Shown piece by piece: positions 10,295-19,168 of a stretch of DNA of 64,000 nucleotides. Origin of the DNA: Thermaerobacillus caldiproteolyticus (GTDB lineage: Bacteria > Bacillota > Bacilli > Bacillales > Anoxybacillaceae); contig NZ_JACDUT010000003.1 of assembly GCF_013761245.1 (NCBI RefSeq), forward strand, positions 248,001-312,000, given 5' to 3'. The notes beneath the pieces are model-generated. The model made no database searches and was not told the origin of the DNA. It saw nothing but the letters and a program-made list of their open reading frames with translations. Positions within the stretch are counted from its first letter, which is position 1. Each line of letters starts with the position of its first letter. A program made the position numbers and the translations under genes.

Positions 10295-10335
10295 AGATGC
10301 TTTGAAATGCTAGATGCATTTGAAGCATCTTTTTT
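10295..10335 (+). terminator. Intrinsic terminator after the subtilase
   Basis: AGATGCTT pairs with AAGCATCT, followed by T6; it starts 12 bases after the stop codon. Confidence 0.8.
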
Positions 10336-10414
10336 CTCTCTAACAAACACTTTTCCGTCTTGCTCCGAATCTATGGTACTATGAAATTAGAAAATATATA
10401 AGGAGAAGAGCATA

Positions 10415-12028
10415 ATGCGTAAATATACGGTCATTTTTCTATTTTTCGTGATGTTCCTCTTTGGTGGAAAAGCGGCTGATGCCCACGTCGTCGACCTCAC
10501 AAACAAGGCGCAGGCTCAAAGCAGTTACGAAGACTTTTATCCGCTCATCGCCCGCTATAAAGGAGCAAGCGGAGTGACGATTGAAAGCTACAGCACGAAA
10601 TGGCGCACGACAGCGCAATTAAAAGCACTTGAAGCAGAGCTGCTGGCGAACAAGCATGGCCCTGAGCTTTCCCTTCTTGGGAAAATCATGATTTTTCCTG
10701 ATTATCCGGCAGGAGAGAATGTACTTGGGCAATACTTTGCCGAATACCAAATCGGAAAAACATTAACGCTTTTACCGAACCGCATCATCCATTTATATGG
10801 CGGCAACGATTTTACAACCGTAGAGCAAATGGCAACGACACTAGCTCATGAATATGGTCATCATTTTACGTATTACTATTTGATCAATAAGGAACAACTG
10901 CAGCCGAGCGATTGGCTTCGTTCCAAATATGCTGCAGCGCGCGAGTTATTCCGTTACCCGTCCGTCCATGTTAGTGCAAGTGGAGCATATGAATGGTCAC
11001 TTCCGGAAATTTTAGCCGAAGATTATGTGCAATTATTCGGTTCCAGTCTTGCGCTAAAAGGGCATATGCAAATGAATGCCGCGCTGCCGACGCCGTTTGA
11101 ACTGCCGAGTGAGGAAGCCTATTGGCACGATCAGTTAGGAAGCGACTATGTGGTGCAATCACCGCTTTCCCTTTTATTGACAGGCTACTCACCGAATTCA
11201 TTGAACGCTTCTTATTACAATTTGCGTCTATATTTGTACAGTCCGAAAACAAGCGCGTATGTGAATGCGCAAGACGGAAACGGTCGTTATGCCTCCGTCT
11301 ACTTGGATACATTTTCTAGTGGTGTGAGTGAAAAATGGTACGATCCTTCAAAACTAAGCGATGATGTTTCTTGGTTATTCCAGAAAGACTGGAACGATAG
11401 CGTCTTATTCCGTGCGGTTCAACATGCGCAGAAAGGATTTAACCGCGGCTCAACGACGTTAAAAGTAAACTATGGCAACATCGCTTCAAGCGTAAGCACT
11501 CGGCCGCTTTTTCCTGATGTCGATGATGAAGAAATGAAGAAAGCAGTGCAGCTTTTATATGAACGGGGAGTTGTGACAGGCTATTCGGACGGTACCTTCC
11601 ACCCAAGCGAAACGCTTCTTCGCCGCCACGCCGCACGCATGCTTGTCAAAGAACTTGGTCTTACGCTGCCTGAAGGCTATAAAGTGAAAGCAACCGACAT
11701 CAAAGCAGGCGATGTTGGCTACGAGGACATGGCGATTGCTGAGGCGTATGGATTATTCGGTCAAGGCGGGAAGCTTCGTCCGAATGAATACATGACGCGG
11801 GCACAAATGGCGGCTGTCCTTGTTCGTGCGTATGCAAATGTGTATAAAAAACCGACAACGAACCACTCATTTATAGATGTTTTACCGTCATTTTGGGCGT
11901 ACGATGCCATTAACACTCTCGCCGATAACAGCATCACCATCGCCAACCCGTTTCACCCGAACGACACCGTGACACGTGGTCAATTGGCGTTATTTTTAAA
12001 GCGGACGCTGGACAAAAAAGAACAATAA
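10415..12028 (+). CDS. SLH-anchored zinc metallopeptidase-like protein
   Basis: 537 residues. A signal peptide (MRKYTVIFLFFVMFLFGG, cleavage near ADA-HVV) is followed by a domain with a zinc-peptidase signature HEYGHH (His145, Glu146, His149) and a possible third ligand in the EILAED segment near residue 198, the arrangement of gluzincins. Three SLH domains occupy about residues 365-535, each with the usual 'G(Y/F)xDGTFxP ... TRAQ' pattern (TGYSDGTFHP; MTRAQMAAVL; VTRGQLALFL). The protein would be tethered to pyruvylated wall polymer and cut a surface substrate that I cannot name. AAGGAGAAG lies before the ATG. Its SLH block is closely similar to that of the next gene. Confidence 0.85.
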   Translation: MRKYTVIFLFFVMFLFGGKAADAHVVDLTNKAQAQSSYEDFYPLIARYKGASGVTIESYSTKWRTTAQLKALEAELLANKHGPELSLLGKIMIFPDYPAGENVLGQYFAEYQIGKTLTLLPNRIIHLYGGNDFTTVEQMATTLAHEYGHHFTYYYLINKEQLQPSDWLRSKYAAARELFRYPSVHVSASGAYEWSLPEILAEDYVQLFGSSLALKGHMQMNAALPTPFELPSEEAYWHDQLGSDYVVQSPLSLLLTGYSPNSLNASYYNLRLYLYSPKTSAYVNAQDGNGRYASVYLDTFSSGVSEKWYDPSKLSDDVSWLFQKDWNDSVLFRAVQHAQKGFNRGSTTLKVNYGNIASSVSTRPLFPDVDDEEMKKAVQLLYERGVVTGYSDGTFHPSETLLRRHAARMLVKELGLTLPEGYKVKATDIKAGDVGYEDMAIAEAYGLFGQGGKLRPNEYMTRAQMAAVLVRAYANVYKKPTTNHSFIDVLPSFWAYDAINTLADNSITIANPFHPNDTVTRGQLALFLKRTLDKKEQ

Positions 12029-12121
12029 AAAAGAAGGGTCTGACATTTTACGTTGGGTTAGATTTGTTGCCTATGAATCTACAATTTTTATTAATATATG
12101 TAAAAAGGATGGGGGAAGCTT

Positions 12122-13594
12122 ATGCGAAGCATGGTGGCGAGTTTATGGGCGGTTTTGGCCATTCTGCTTGTTCCTCAAGCGGTGATCCATGCCGATATTC
12201 TTGATGAAACGAACCAAAAAATTGAAAGCAGTAAAACGAAGCAAAACACTGTTAATCTGACAACTGTGGAAATTAAACAATTATTGTACGAAGCAGCCAA
12301 TAAATACGGCATACCAGCAGAAATTTTAAAAGCGATGGCGTATGTTGAAACGGGAATGAAGCAATTTGATGATATGGGGAATCCTATTGTCACAGAAGAC
12401 GGCGGCATTGGCATCATGCAAGTCACATTAACGGATGAAGAGCTTCAAGCTAAAAAGATTGATAAAGAGCGGCTTATGTACGATACGAAATATAATATTG
12501 ACATTGGCGCGCAAATATTAAAAGAAAAATGGAACTGGGCCGGAACGCGCATTCCGAAAATAAACGACCAGAATCCCAACATCATTGAACACTGGTATTT
12601 TGCGGTAATGGCGTATAACGGTTTGTCAAAGCGCAATGACCCGAATTTACCGCATGAGAAAAAGCCATATCAAGAGCGAGTGTTTGATATCATTCGAAAT
12701 CATAGTCTCGTCAATGTCAAAAGCATTCCAAGCTTTGAAGTAGAGTATTCCGATGAAAATCACCCAGACATTATATATTTTCCTGTTAAGCAATACACAT
12801 GGCCGCAATTAAATACAATGACCACCCAACATTATAAAGCAGGCGATAAAGTGTATACATGGAACAAAGACGCGTCATATTCCAACATTCGTAACGGGGT
12901 CGATGGTGCGGTTATTTTGAAAGCGGCTCATTATACACCGCTTGAAATTGTCGGAGGTCCTTATGAATCAGCAGCTAATCCGTATAACCACTATGTCTAT
13001 TATCATGTTAGAGGAAATGGAATTGACGGGTATGTTGCTTCCTCCAATGTTGTAAAAGGAGAAGTGAAAATTTTTACAGATATCTCTAGCAATGAAGTTG
13101 CTTCTGCTGTTACGTACCTTTCTCTAAAGGGCGTGATTAACGGATACACAGACGGAACATTCCGGCCAAATGACAAGCTTCTTCGCCGCCATGCAGCGAA
13201 AATGTTGGTCAATGAGCTTGGTCTGAAGCTTCCGAACGGATATGTACCAAAAGCAAAAGATATGAAACCAGGGGATTTAGGATATGAAGAGATGGTGATT
13301 GCGGAAGCTTACGGTTTAATGGGGCAAGGGGGAAACTTGCGGCCGAACGAATATTTAACGCGCGCGCAAATGGCTTCCATTTTAGTTCGTGCGTATCAAC
13401 AGTATTACGATACGCCGCAAACACAGAAAACATTTGCGGATGTGCCGCAGGATTTCTGGAACTACAAGGACATTAATACACTCGCTTACAACGGAATTAC
13501 AGTCGTCGATACGTTCCGGCCAAATGAGCACGTGACACGCTCACAATTTGCACTTTTCTTAAAACGAACGCTGGAGAGAAAAGAGCAAGAGTAA
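12122..13594 (+). CDS. SLH-anchored lytic transglycosylase (SLT fold)
   Basis: 490 residues. After a signal peptide comes an SLT domain: AANKYGIPAEILKAMAYVETG (Glu76 as catalytic acid), then GGIGIMQV and AVMAYNGL, the usual SLT motifs. A central SH3-like stretch (about 215-320, PLEIVGGPYE...GNGIDGYVASSNV) precedes three C-terminal SLH domains (about 320-488). It would cleave glycan strands of peptidoglycan while docked on the wall polymer. It lies 93 bp after the metallopeptidase gene with a shared SLH architecture and no terminator visible between them, so they may be co-transcribed. GGGGGAAG precedes the ATG. Confidence 0.87.
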   Translation: MRSMVASLWAVLAILLVPQAVIHADILDETNQKIESSKTKQNTVNLTTVEIKQLLYEAANKYGIPAEILKAMAYVETGMKQFDDMGNPIVTEDGGIGIMQVTLTDEELQAKKIDKERLMYDTKYNIDIGAQILKEKWNWAGTRIPKINDQNPNIIEHWYFAVMAYNGLSKRNDPNLPHEKKPYQERVFDIIRNHSLVNVKSIPSFEVEYSDENHPDIIYFPVKQYTWPQLNTMTTQHYKAGDKVYTWNKDASYSNIRNGVDGAVILKAAHYTPLEIVGGPYESAANPYNHYVYYHVRGNGIDGYVASSNVVKGEVKIFTDISSNEVASAVTYLSLKGVINGYTDGTFRPNDKLLRRHAAKMLVNELGLKLPNGYVPKAKDMKPGDLGYEEMVIAEAYGLMGQGGNLRPNEYLTRAQMASILVRAYQQYYDTPQTQKTFADVPQDFWNYKDINTLAYNGITVVDTFRPNEHVTRSQFALFLKRTLERKEQE

Positions 13595-13600
13595 TAAAAA

Positions 13601-13637
13601 AGAGATGGTCTCACCAAATGAGACCATCTCTTTTTTT
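13601..13637. terminator. Bidirectional intrinsic terminator
   Basis: A 12-bp stem (AGAGATGGTCTC with GAGACCATCTCT) is flanked by an A run on the left and seven T on the right, between the convergent transglycosylase and NlpC/P60 genes. Confidence 0.9.
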
Positions 13638-13693
13638 AGGATCGAATCGTTCCAATTCATTGTCCGGAGTTTTTAGTGTTTGTTAAGTCCTCT

Positions 13694-13825
13694 GCTTTTC
13701 TTATTGTCTAGCTCGGCTCGCAGCTCCTCGGGGTCAAATAACCTTCACCCTTGAGGTGTCGAGCACCTCTGCGTGCGAAGAACATTAGCCCTGCGGAGCT
13801 AACTGCTCGCCTCCGCTTTTCTTAT
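13694..13825. repeat. Large imperfect palindromic element with 11-bp flanking direct repeats
   Basis: Arm 13722-13746 (AGCTCCTCGGGGTCAAATAA...) is imperfectly complementary to 13775-13800 (...TTAGCCCTGCGGAGCT). A small perfect hairpin (GAGGTG/CACCTC, 13753-13769) sits in the middle. GCTTTTCTTAT occurs at both edges (13694-13704 and 13815-13825). It lies between the terminator and the end of a leftward gene and does not code. I recall similar elements dispersed in thermophilic Bacillaceae genomes, but there is only one copy in this window. Confidence 0.6.
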
Positions 13826-13826
13826 G

Positions 13827-14825
13827 TTACTTATGGATGGAACGATAGAGGAATACAGCGAATTGTGCCCGGCTAACGGTGTCGTTTGGACGGAACGTGC
13901 CATCTTCGTATCCGGTTGTGATTCCCGAAGCGGCTAATGCTTGAATCTCTTTGTACGCCCAAAAGGTCGGCGGCACATCGGTGAACGATCGATGTGTAGC
14001 TGGTGGTTTCAATTGAAATACTCTTGTTAAAATAACAGCGAGCTGGGCACGAGTTAAGTTATCTTCAGGACGAAAGTTTCCGTTGCTGCCAGTTAGAAAC
14101 CCTTTTTTTTGCATCGCATTAATCGCACCGATTGCCCAATGGTCAGAAGACACATCTTTGAAAATAGCTGAACGGTCGGAAAGATCAAGCTGTAAGTATT
14201 CTCCTAAATAAGAAGCGACTTCAGCACGAGTAATCGGCTCGTTCGGCTTGAAATAGCTATCAGCATAACCGATCATTAATTCATCTTCTGAAAGTGTGCG
14301 AATTTCGTTAAATGCCCAGAAAGATGTAGGAATGTCTTGAAATCGCCCCGGTTGCAAGCGATAAGCGAGCACCCTTTTTGCCCCTATATATGTTTTCCCC
14401 CAATAGTACGGATCGTCCAGCGATGAAATGATAACCCCTTTGGAGGAAGAAGAGTGAATAAACTTTCCATTTCCTATGTATATTCCAGCATGGGAGACCC
14501 CGTTGCCATCTGTATCAAAAAAGACGAGATCACCGACGCGCAAATCTTCTTTTTTTACGCTTACTCCCATTCGATACATCTCTGCCGTCGTTCTCGGAAC
14601 GTCGATGCCGAGCGAACTATATACGTGGTAAATGAGACCGGAGCAATCAAATCCTTTCGCTGTCGTTCCGCCCCACTGATAAGGAACGCCAACATATTTT
14701 TTGGATGCGGGAATAATCTTGTCGTAATTCACTGCAACATAATTTGTCTGCGCATTTGCTGGCGATTTGCTCATCCACAAAACGCTTCCGCACATAAGCA
14801 TCACCAACATCAGCTGCCTTCGCAT
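13827..14825 (-). CDS. SLH-anchored NlpC/P60 peptidoglycan hydrolase
   Basis: About 332 residues from the ATG at 14825, chosen because AAGGGG lies 11 bases upstream; the in-frame GTG at 14834 has only two bases of spacing. A signal peptide (cleavage near ANA-QTN) is followed by an NlpC/P60 domain with Cys61 (FDCSGLIYHVY), His112 (GVSHAGIYIG) and His124 (GKFIHSSS). Three SLH domains follow (FQDIPTSFWAFNEI, FKDVSSDHWAIGAI, FTDVPPTFWAYKEI). It is predicted to be a D,L-endopeptidase that cuts stem peptides near the wall polymer. It converges with the transglycosylase gene. Confidence 0.9.
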   Translation of the reverse strand: MRRQLMLVMLMCGSVLWMSKSPANAQTNYVAVNYDKIIPASKKYVGVPYQWGGTTAKGFDCSGLIYHVYSSLGIDVPRTTAEMYRMGVSVKKEDLRVGDLVFFDTDGNGVSHAGIYIGNGKFIHSSSSKGVIISSLDDPYYWGKTYIGAKRVLAYRLQPGRFQDIPTSFWAFNEIRTLSEDELMIGYADSYFKPNEPITRAEVASYLGEYLQLDLSDRSAIFKDVSSDHWAIGAINAMQKKGFLTGSNGNFRPEDNLTRAQLAVILTRVFQLKPPATHRSFTDVPPTFWAYKEIQALAASGITTGYEDGTFRPNDTVSRAQFAVFLYRSIHK

Positions 14826-15019
14826 ATTCGACACATCCCCTTCTCTATATAAAAATTTCCCGAAATTTGTCGCTGTTGGTAGTCTAACATATTTGCAGAT
14901 TAGTGAACTTTACATTTTTGTAACAAATTTTTAGGCATGAAGGGGACCAAAGAAGCATAAAGTAATCCTGTTGAAACAAAAAAGTCAGAAAAAAAAGAGC
15001 GAATTTTTATGAAAAACGC

Positions 15020-15047
15020 TTGCATAACATGGCATTTTTAGTAGAAT
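15020..15047 (+). promoter_or_regulatory. Possible upstream promoter (P2) of the S-layer gene
   Basis: TTGCAT (15020-15025), a 16-bp spacer and TAGAAT (15042-15047) lie 85 bases upstream of the stronger promoter. S-layer genes often have tandem promoters; this one is suggested only by the sequence. Confidence 0.4.
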
Positions 15048-15102
15048 ATTAGCTAGAGAGAGAAATTTGTGCACTTTTTATGGCATCCAACATAGGAATA
15101 CA

Positions 15103-15131
15103 TTGACAAAGTGCCTATAAAAAACTATACT
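15103..15131 (+). promoter_or_regulatory. Strong sigma-A promoter of the S-layer gene
   Basis: TTGACA (15103-15108), exactly 17 bp, then TATACT (15126-15131). The near-consensus boxes and ideal spacing fit a very highly expressed gene. Transcription should start near 15138, giving a 5' UTR of about 110 nt. Confidence 0.85.
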
Positions 15132-15147
15132 AGTAATTGTTTAGTAG

Positions 15148-15198
15148 CTAAATTTAAGAGGGGGAAACTATACATAATAAATAATCTCTTAAATTTAG
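15148..15198 (+). promoter_or_regulatory. 5' UTR hairpin with an internal Shine-Dalgarno-like loop (S-layer mRNA)
   Basis: A perfect 13-bp stem, CTAAATTTAAGAG (15148-15160) with CTCTTAAATTTAG (15186-15198), encloses a 25-nt loop that starts GGGGAAAC. It begins about 10 nt from the predicted 5' end of the mRNA. The real ribosome site, GGGAGG at 15230-15235, lies 11 nt before the ATG. A stem near the 5' end, and an SD-like sequence not followed by a start codon, both recall mRNA stabilisers such as the STAB-SD of cry3A. Confidence 0.7.
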
Positions 15199-15246
15199 TT
15201 TTAAATACTTATAGAAATTACCATAAAAAGGGAGGAAATAATACAG

Positions 15247-17877
15247 ATGGCTTACCAACCAAAGTCTTACCGTAAATTTTTGGCTGGTTCTGTATCTGCT
15301 GCGTTAGTAGCTACAGCAATCGGACCAGTGGTTGCGAACGCTGCATCATTCAGCGACGTAGATCCAAGCGATTCGCATGCAGCAGACATTAGCGCATTAG
15401 TTGAAAAAGGATACATCAAAGGTTTTGAAGATGGTACATTCAAACCTTACAGCAACGTTACACGCGGTCAAGTAGCGAAAATCTTCGCGCGCATTTTAAA
15501 AGAGCAAGGATTCCAAGTTCCTGCTGACAAAAAAGCGTTCGATGATGTTCCAGTTGACAGCAAAGACCAAGAATTAGTAGAAGCAGCTGCAATTGTTAAA
15601 GCAGCAGGCGTAATGACAGGAACTGATGGAAAATTAAATCCATCTCAAAACATCACTCGTCAACAAATGGCGAAAGTGCTTGTAGAAGCATTCGATTTAA
15701 CAAAACCTGCTGATTTCACATCTAAAATTACAGATTTAGATAAAGCAGACGCTTACGCTCGCGACTACATCCAAACATTAGAAGCAAACGGCGTAACAGT
15801 CGTTACTGAATATAAACCAAAAGATAGCGTTTCTCGTGCAGCATTCGCATCATTCGTAAAACGTGCGTTGGATGCACAAGAAGCAGCAAAAGCACCTCAA
15901 GTTGAATCGGTAAGTGCGATTAACGCTGCACAATTACAAGTTAAATTTAACAAAGCTATCGATAAGTCAACAGTAATTGATTCTGACGATACTTTAAAAT
16001 CTGGAGTTTTAACTATTACTAAAGTGGACGGAACTGGAAACGTAACAATTGATGACAACTCCTTAGCTACTTTAAGTGAGGACGGTAAAACGTTAACAAT
16101 TACAGTAACTTCAGGTGCATTAAACTCAGTAAAATATGTTGTGAATGTTCCTGAAAACACTGTTAAAACTACTGATGGCAAGTATGTTGAAAAATATGTT
16201 TCGGGAGTATTAACAGCTTCTGATTCTACTGCACCTACAATAACAAAAACAGAAAAATTAAATGCATCTACAGTGCGTGTTTATTTCTCAGAGCCATTAT
16301 CAAGTGCAGGTAGCTGGACATTTAAATTAGCAGATGGTTCTGATGCAACAGTTACACCTACTCCAAACCTTGCAAAAGGTTATGTAGATTTAGCTATTGA
16401 TGCTAGTGTTGCTGCTGGTAAAGAAATTACAGCAACTGTCATTGGTGCAGCAGACTACGTTAATAACTTAATTAATCCTAACCCAGTTACAGTAAAATTT
16501 ACGAAAGGTCAATTAGATGGAGTTAAACCAACTGTAACATCCGTAAATGTGCTTGGTTTAAATAAATTCGAAGTTAAATTTAGTGAAGAAGTACAAGGAT
16601 TTGATGCTACTGACATTACAATCGATAGTTCAACAACATTTACAGACTATGCTGCAAATGGTAATACACTATTAGAAGCAGGCGAAGCTAAAGTAACGCA
16701 AGATGCTATTGACAAAACTAAATATACAGTTGAATTAGGAGCAGCTTTAACTGCCGGACTCCATACAATTAACATTGCTGCAAACGCTGTAAGTGACTTA
16801 TCTGGTGAACAAAACGATGCTTACTCAAAAGTAGTTGAATTCAAAGCTGATACAACAGCTCCAAAATTGGTATCCTCTGAAGTTAAAAAAGAGAATGGCG
16901 CTGAATACTTATATTTAACATTTGATGAGCCTGTTACTAAAGGTACAGTAAATGCATTAGCTGCAAAACAAGTGAAAGACTATGTAACAACAACAGGTAC
17001 TATCGATTTAAGCGGTCTTACACCAGTTAGCGGAACAGATAACAAGCAATATAAAGTTGCTTTAAATGCTGTACAATTCACGCCAACTAGTGGTACAGCT
17101 GTTGCACTTTCAACAGGAGCAACTTACACTGTTACGTTAACTAACTTCACTGATGCAAATAGCAATGCTTTAGAAGATACAACAATTACATTTAACCGTG
17201 GTTCTGACACAGATACTAATAAACCTGCAATCGATAAAACATATGATAATGGTGAATCTAGTCCTTATGTAGCTAGCAATGGTATTAAAGTTGTAGATAG
17301 CGACACAATTCAAGTAAAATTTGACAGAGCACTAGATGGAGCAACTGCTACGAATATAGCTAACTATCAAGTAAACGGTTTAACAGTTGAATCAGCAACT
17401 TTACTACCTAACAATGTTGTTGAAATTAAGTTAGCTGCAGATACTAATACTCTTAGTGGATTACGTAATGTAACAATTAGCGGTGTTAAGAGCAAAGATG
17501 GCGTATTAATGGATACGTTTACTGCTAGCGAATATTTCGTTGAAAACGTGAAACCTTATGTTACATCAGCAACTTTAATTGCTCCAGACAAAATTAAAGT
17601 TGTATTTAATGAACCTGTACAAGTATCTACTGCAACTGCAGAAGATTTTGATGTATATGTAGGTTCAACTAAAGAAGATGAATCAGCTCCATTTGCTGTT
17701 ACACAAGCAAATTCAGGTCCTACTGATAAAGAATTTATCATCACTTTAACTGATGGCTTAACACCTGCTGAGTATGCTCAAACAATTACTGTTAAAGTAG
17801 TAAATGGAACAACTGATATTATTGTTGATGCTAACAATAACAAAGTTAAAACTGGCGTTGTTACAGTTTCAAAATAA
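15247..17877 (+). CDS. S-layer protein precursor (SLH domains plus Ig-like array)
   Basis: 876 residues. The signal peptide (MAYQPKSYRKFLAGSVSAAL, cleavage near ANA-ASF) is of the Geobacillus/Anoxybacillus S-layer type. Three SLH domains (about 33-205: KGFEDGTFKP, TGTDGKLNPSQNITRQQ, PKDSVSRAAF) bind pyruvylated wall polymer. The remaining 670 residues are Ser/Thr/Val/Asp-rich Ig-like repeats with recurring 'VxFxEPV/KVKFxEEV' edges (VYFSEPL, VKFSEEVQG, LTFDEPVTKG, VVFNEPVQVS), which would form the lattice. Codon use is narrower and more A/T-ending than in its neighbours, as expected for a major protein. It is monocistronic, with a strong promoter and a strong terminator. SecA2 and its partner nearby are the likely export route. 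Confidence 0.93.
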   Translation: MAYQPKSYRKFLAGSVSAALVATAIGPVVANAASFSDVDPSDSHAADISALVEKGYIKGFEDGTFKPYSNVTRGQVAKIFARILKEQGFQVPADKKAFDDVPVDSKDQELVEAAAIVKAAGVMTGTDGKLNPSQNITRQQMAKVLVEAFDLTKPADFTSKITDLDKADAYARDYIQTLEANGVTVVTEYKPKDSVSRAAFASFVKRALDAQEAAKAPQVESVSAINAAQLQVKFNKAIDKSTVIDSDDTLKSGVLTITKVDGTGNVTIDDNSLATLSEDGKTLTITVTSGALNSVKYVVNVPENTVKTTDGKYVEKYVSGVLTASDSTAPTITKTEKLNASTVRVYFSEPLSSAGSWTFKLADGSDATVTPTPNLAKGYVDLAIDASVAAGKEITATVIGAADYVNNLINPNPVTVKFTKGQLDGVKPTVTSVNVLGLNKFEVKFSEEVQGFDATDITIDSSTTFTDYAANGNTLLEAGEAKVTQDAIDKTKYTVELGAALTAGLHTINIAANAVSDLSGEQNDAYSKVVEFKADTTAPKLVSSEVKKENGAEYLYLTFDEPVTKGTVNALAAKQVKDYVTTTGTIDLSGLTPVSGTDNKQYKVALNAVQFTPTSGTAVALSTGATYTVTLTNFTDANSNALEDTTITFNRGSDTDTNKPAIDKTYDNGESSPYVASNGIKVVDSDTIQVKFDRALDGATATNIANYQVNGLTVESATLLPNNVVEIKLAADTNTLSGLRNVTISGVKSKDGVLMDTFTASEYFVENVKPYVTSATLIAPDKIKVVFNEPVQVSTATAEDFDVYVGSTKEDESAPFAVTQANSGPTDKEFIITLTDGLTPAEYAQTITVKVVNGTTDIIVDANNNKVKTGVVTVSK

Positions 17878-17905
17878 TTAAAAAGGTGTCTATGAACACT
17901 TGTGA

Positions 17906-17948
17906 AAAAGCTCTGCGGAGAGAAATCTCTGCGGGGCTTTTCTTTTTT
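17906..17948 (+). terminator. Strong terminator of the S-layer gene
   Basis: A 16-bp stem including a few G-U pairs (AAAAGCTCTGCGGAGA with TCTCTGCGGGGCTTTT) is capped by a GAAA tetraloop and followed by CTTTTTT. Confidence 0.9.
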
Positions 17949-18853
17949 ATTTATATAATGAAAAAAAGGAAAGATAAGAAATAAAGGCGAAAATCAATAC
18001 TCATGAAGTTATGCTGCTACAATGGATCAGAAGGAAAATGAAATGAGTATTTCAAATGGGAGACTACTTATAAATGAAAGAAGCGACTTTCAGATGCTGC
18101 TGGACTGCCCCACTTATTTGAGACAAAGAAAAAACGTTTATGCTGCCTGTTTCCTGAATCCAGCAGGAGATAGGCAGTTTAATTGTGTCTGAATTCGAAT
18201 TTCGTTATAGTGTGAATCAAGTTTTTGTGGGAGCTTTTTCCCTCTTTTTTTACTTCAAAAGAGGGCTTCTTATTTGTAAGTGTTTTCTCTAATCTCCTTT
18301 CTTTTTCCCCGTTTTTAACAACCTCTAACGATTTCAAAGCAAGTCCACACGATGAACTTGCGTGTGTATCTAAATATAGAAGATGGACTTGAATGACTCC
18401 CGTTACTTTCGCTGTCTTCTCCGATAACTATTGCTTCATATGATCCTTGTTTTCGGTTTCCTGTTCTGTTTTTGTCATCTGCTGTATCGGCTTCATTGCC
18501 TCTTTTTCCATCAGATTCATTATGATTCTGATCATCCCGTTGATTCCAACTATTTCCATTTGACTTCGCTCGTCCTGCAAACATTCTCATCATCGCTTCT
18601 GCCGTAGCTGTCTGGCGCTTTCATTTCCGGCTTTTTGATCCCCTTCTTCACGATAATCGTCCCACGCATGAAAAAGTTTATTCGGTAAAACCATTATATT
18701 CCAAAAGAATCATTCTATATGCTTAATATGGAAGAATGGATGAATAAGGAAAAAGTCCTGGTGTTTATTTGGAAAATAGGAATATATCATGATTTCTCCT
18801 TATTTTACTTATGTTACCATTTAAGTATTGGATAAATGGGGGAGGGAATGAAG
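17949..18853. other. Non-coding and decayed region
   Basis: No supported gene. 18070-18085 contains CTTATAAATGAAAGAAG, also found (up to one base) after the SLH/HtrA gene (42864) and in its decayed copy (28382), so this may be another scrap of that repeat. A CCCTC/GAGGG hairpin with a T run lies near 18241-18268. The leftward open stretch at 18315-18593 is rich in Ser/Asn/Asp/Gly with no recognisable domain and no good ribosome site, so I do not call it. The last 100 bases probably hold the promoter of the toxin locus. Confidence 0.5.
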
Positions 18854-19168
18854 GTGTCATCCTTATTGGAATCCATCGAAAAAGAAGCAAAGCGTCGGTC
18901 ATATGTAGCCATGATCCGCTGCCTTCAATCCTATCGGGGGAAGGTCGAAGAAGCGATCGAGGAATTTCATCATGGCACTCGTGCATTTTATCGCGCAAAT
19001 GACGAGTATGTTCCGCATTGGCAGGGAGAATCGAGGGAAGCGTATGAATTGGTATACGGGGACTTGCGGCAAATCGAAGCACATATTTATGCGACCGCAG
19101 ATGAGCTTCTTCATGAAATCAGCAGGGAAATTGCCCGAATACAGCGAAAGATAGAGGAGATACAATGA
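18854..19168 (+). CDS. WXG-like small helical protein (YwqH/DUF5082-like), T7SS toxin helper
   Basis: 104 residues from the GTG at 18854, chosen because GGAGGG at 18841-18846 lies seven bases upstream; the ATGs at 18836 and 18848 overlap or abut the ribosome site. The protein is all alpha-helical and highly charged, with a central turn HWQGESREAY that resembles the W-x-G turn of ESX/WXG100 and YwqH-like proteins. Such proteins are encoded just before WXG/LXG toxins and help target them to the type VII secretion system. It overlaps the toxin gene by ATGA. A remnant of its last 50 bases recurs in front of the other two toxin copies (25772, 27632). Confidence 0.65.
   Translation: MSSLLESIEKEAKRRSYVAMIRCLQSYRGKVEEAIEEFHHGTRAFYRANDEYVPHWQGESREAYELVYGDLRQIEAHIYATADELLHEISREIARIQRKIEEIQ

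Noticed and set aside
18315-18593. 92-codon leftward ORF rich in Asn/Ser/Asp
   Set aside because: No ribosome site, no recognisable domain, and compositional bias typical of a shadow or decayed frame.
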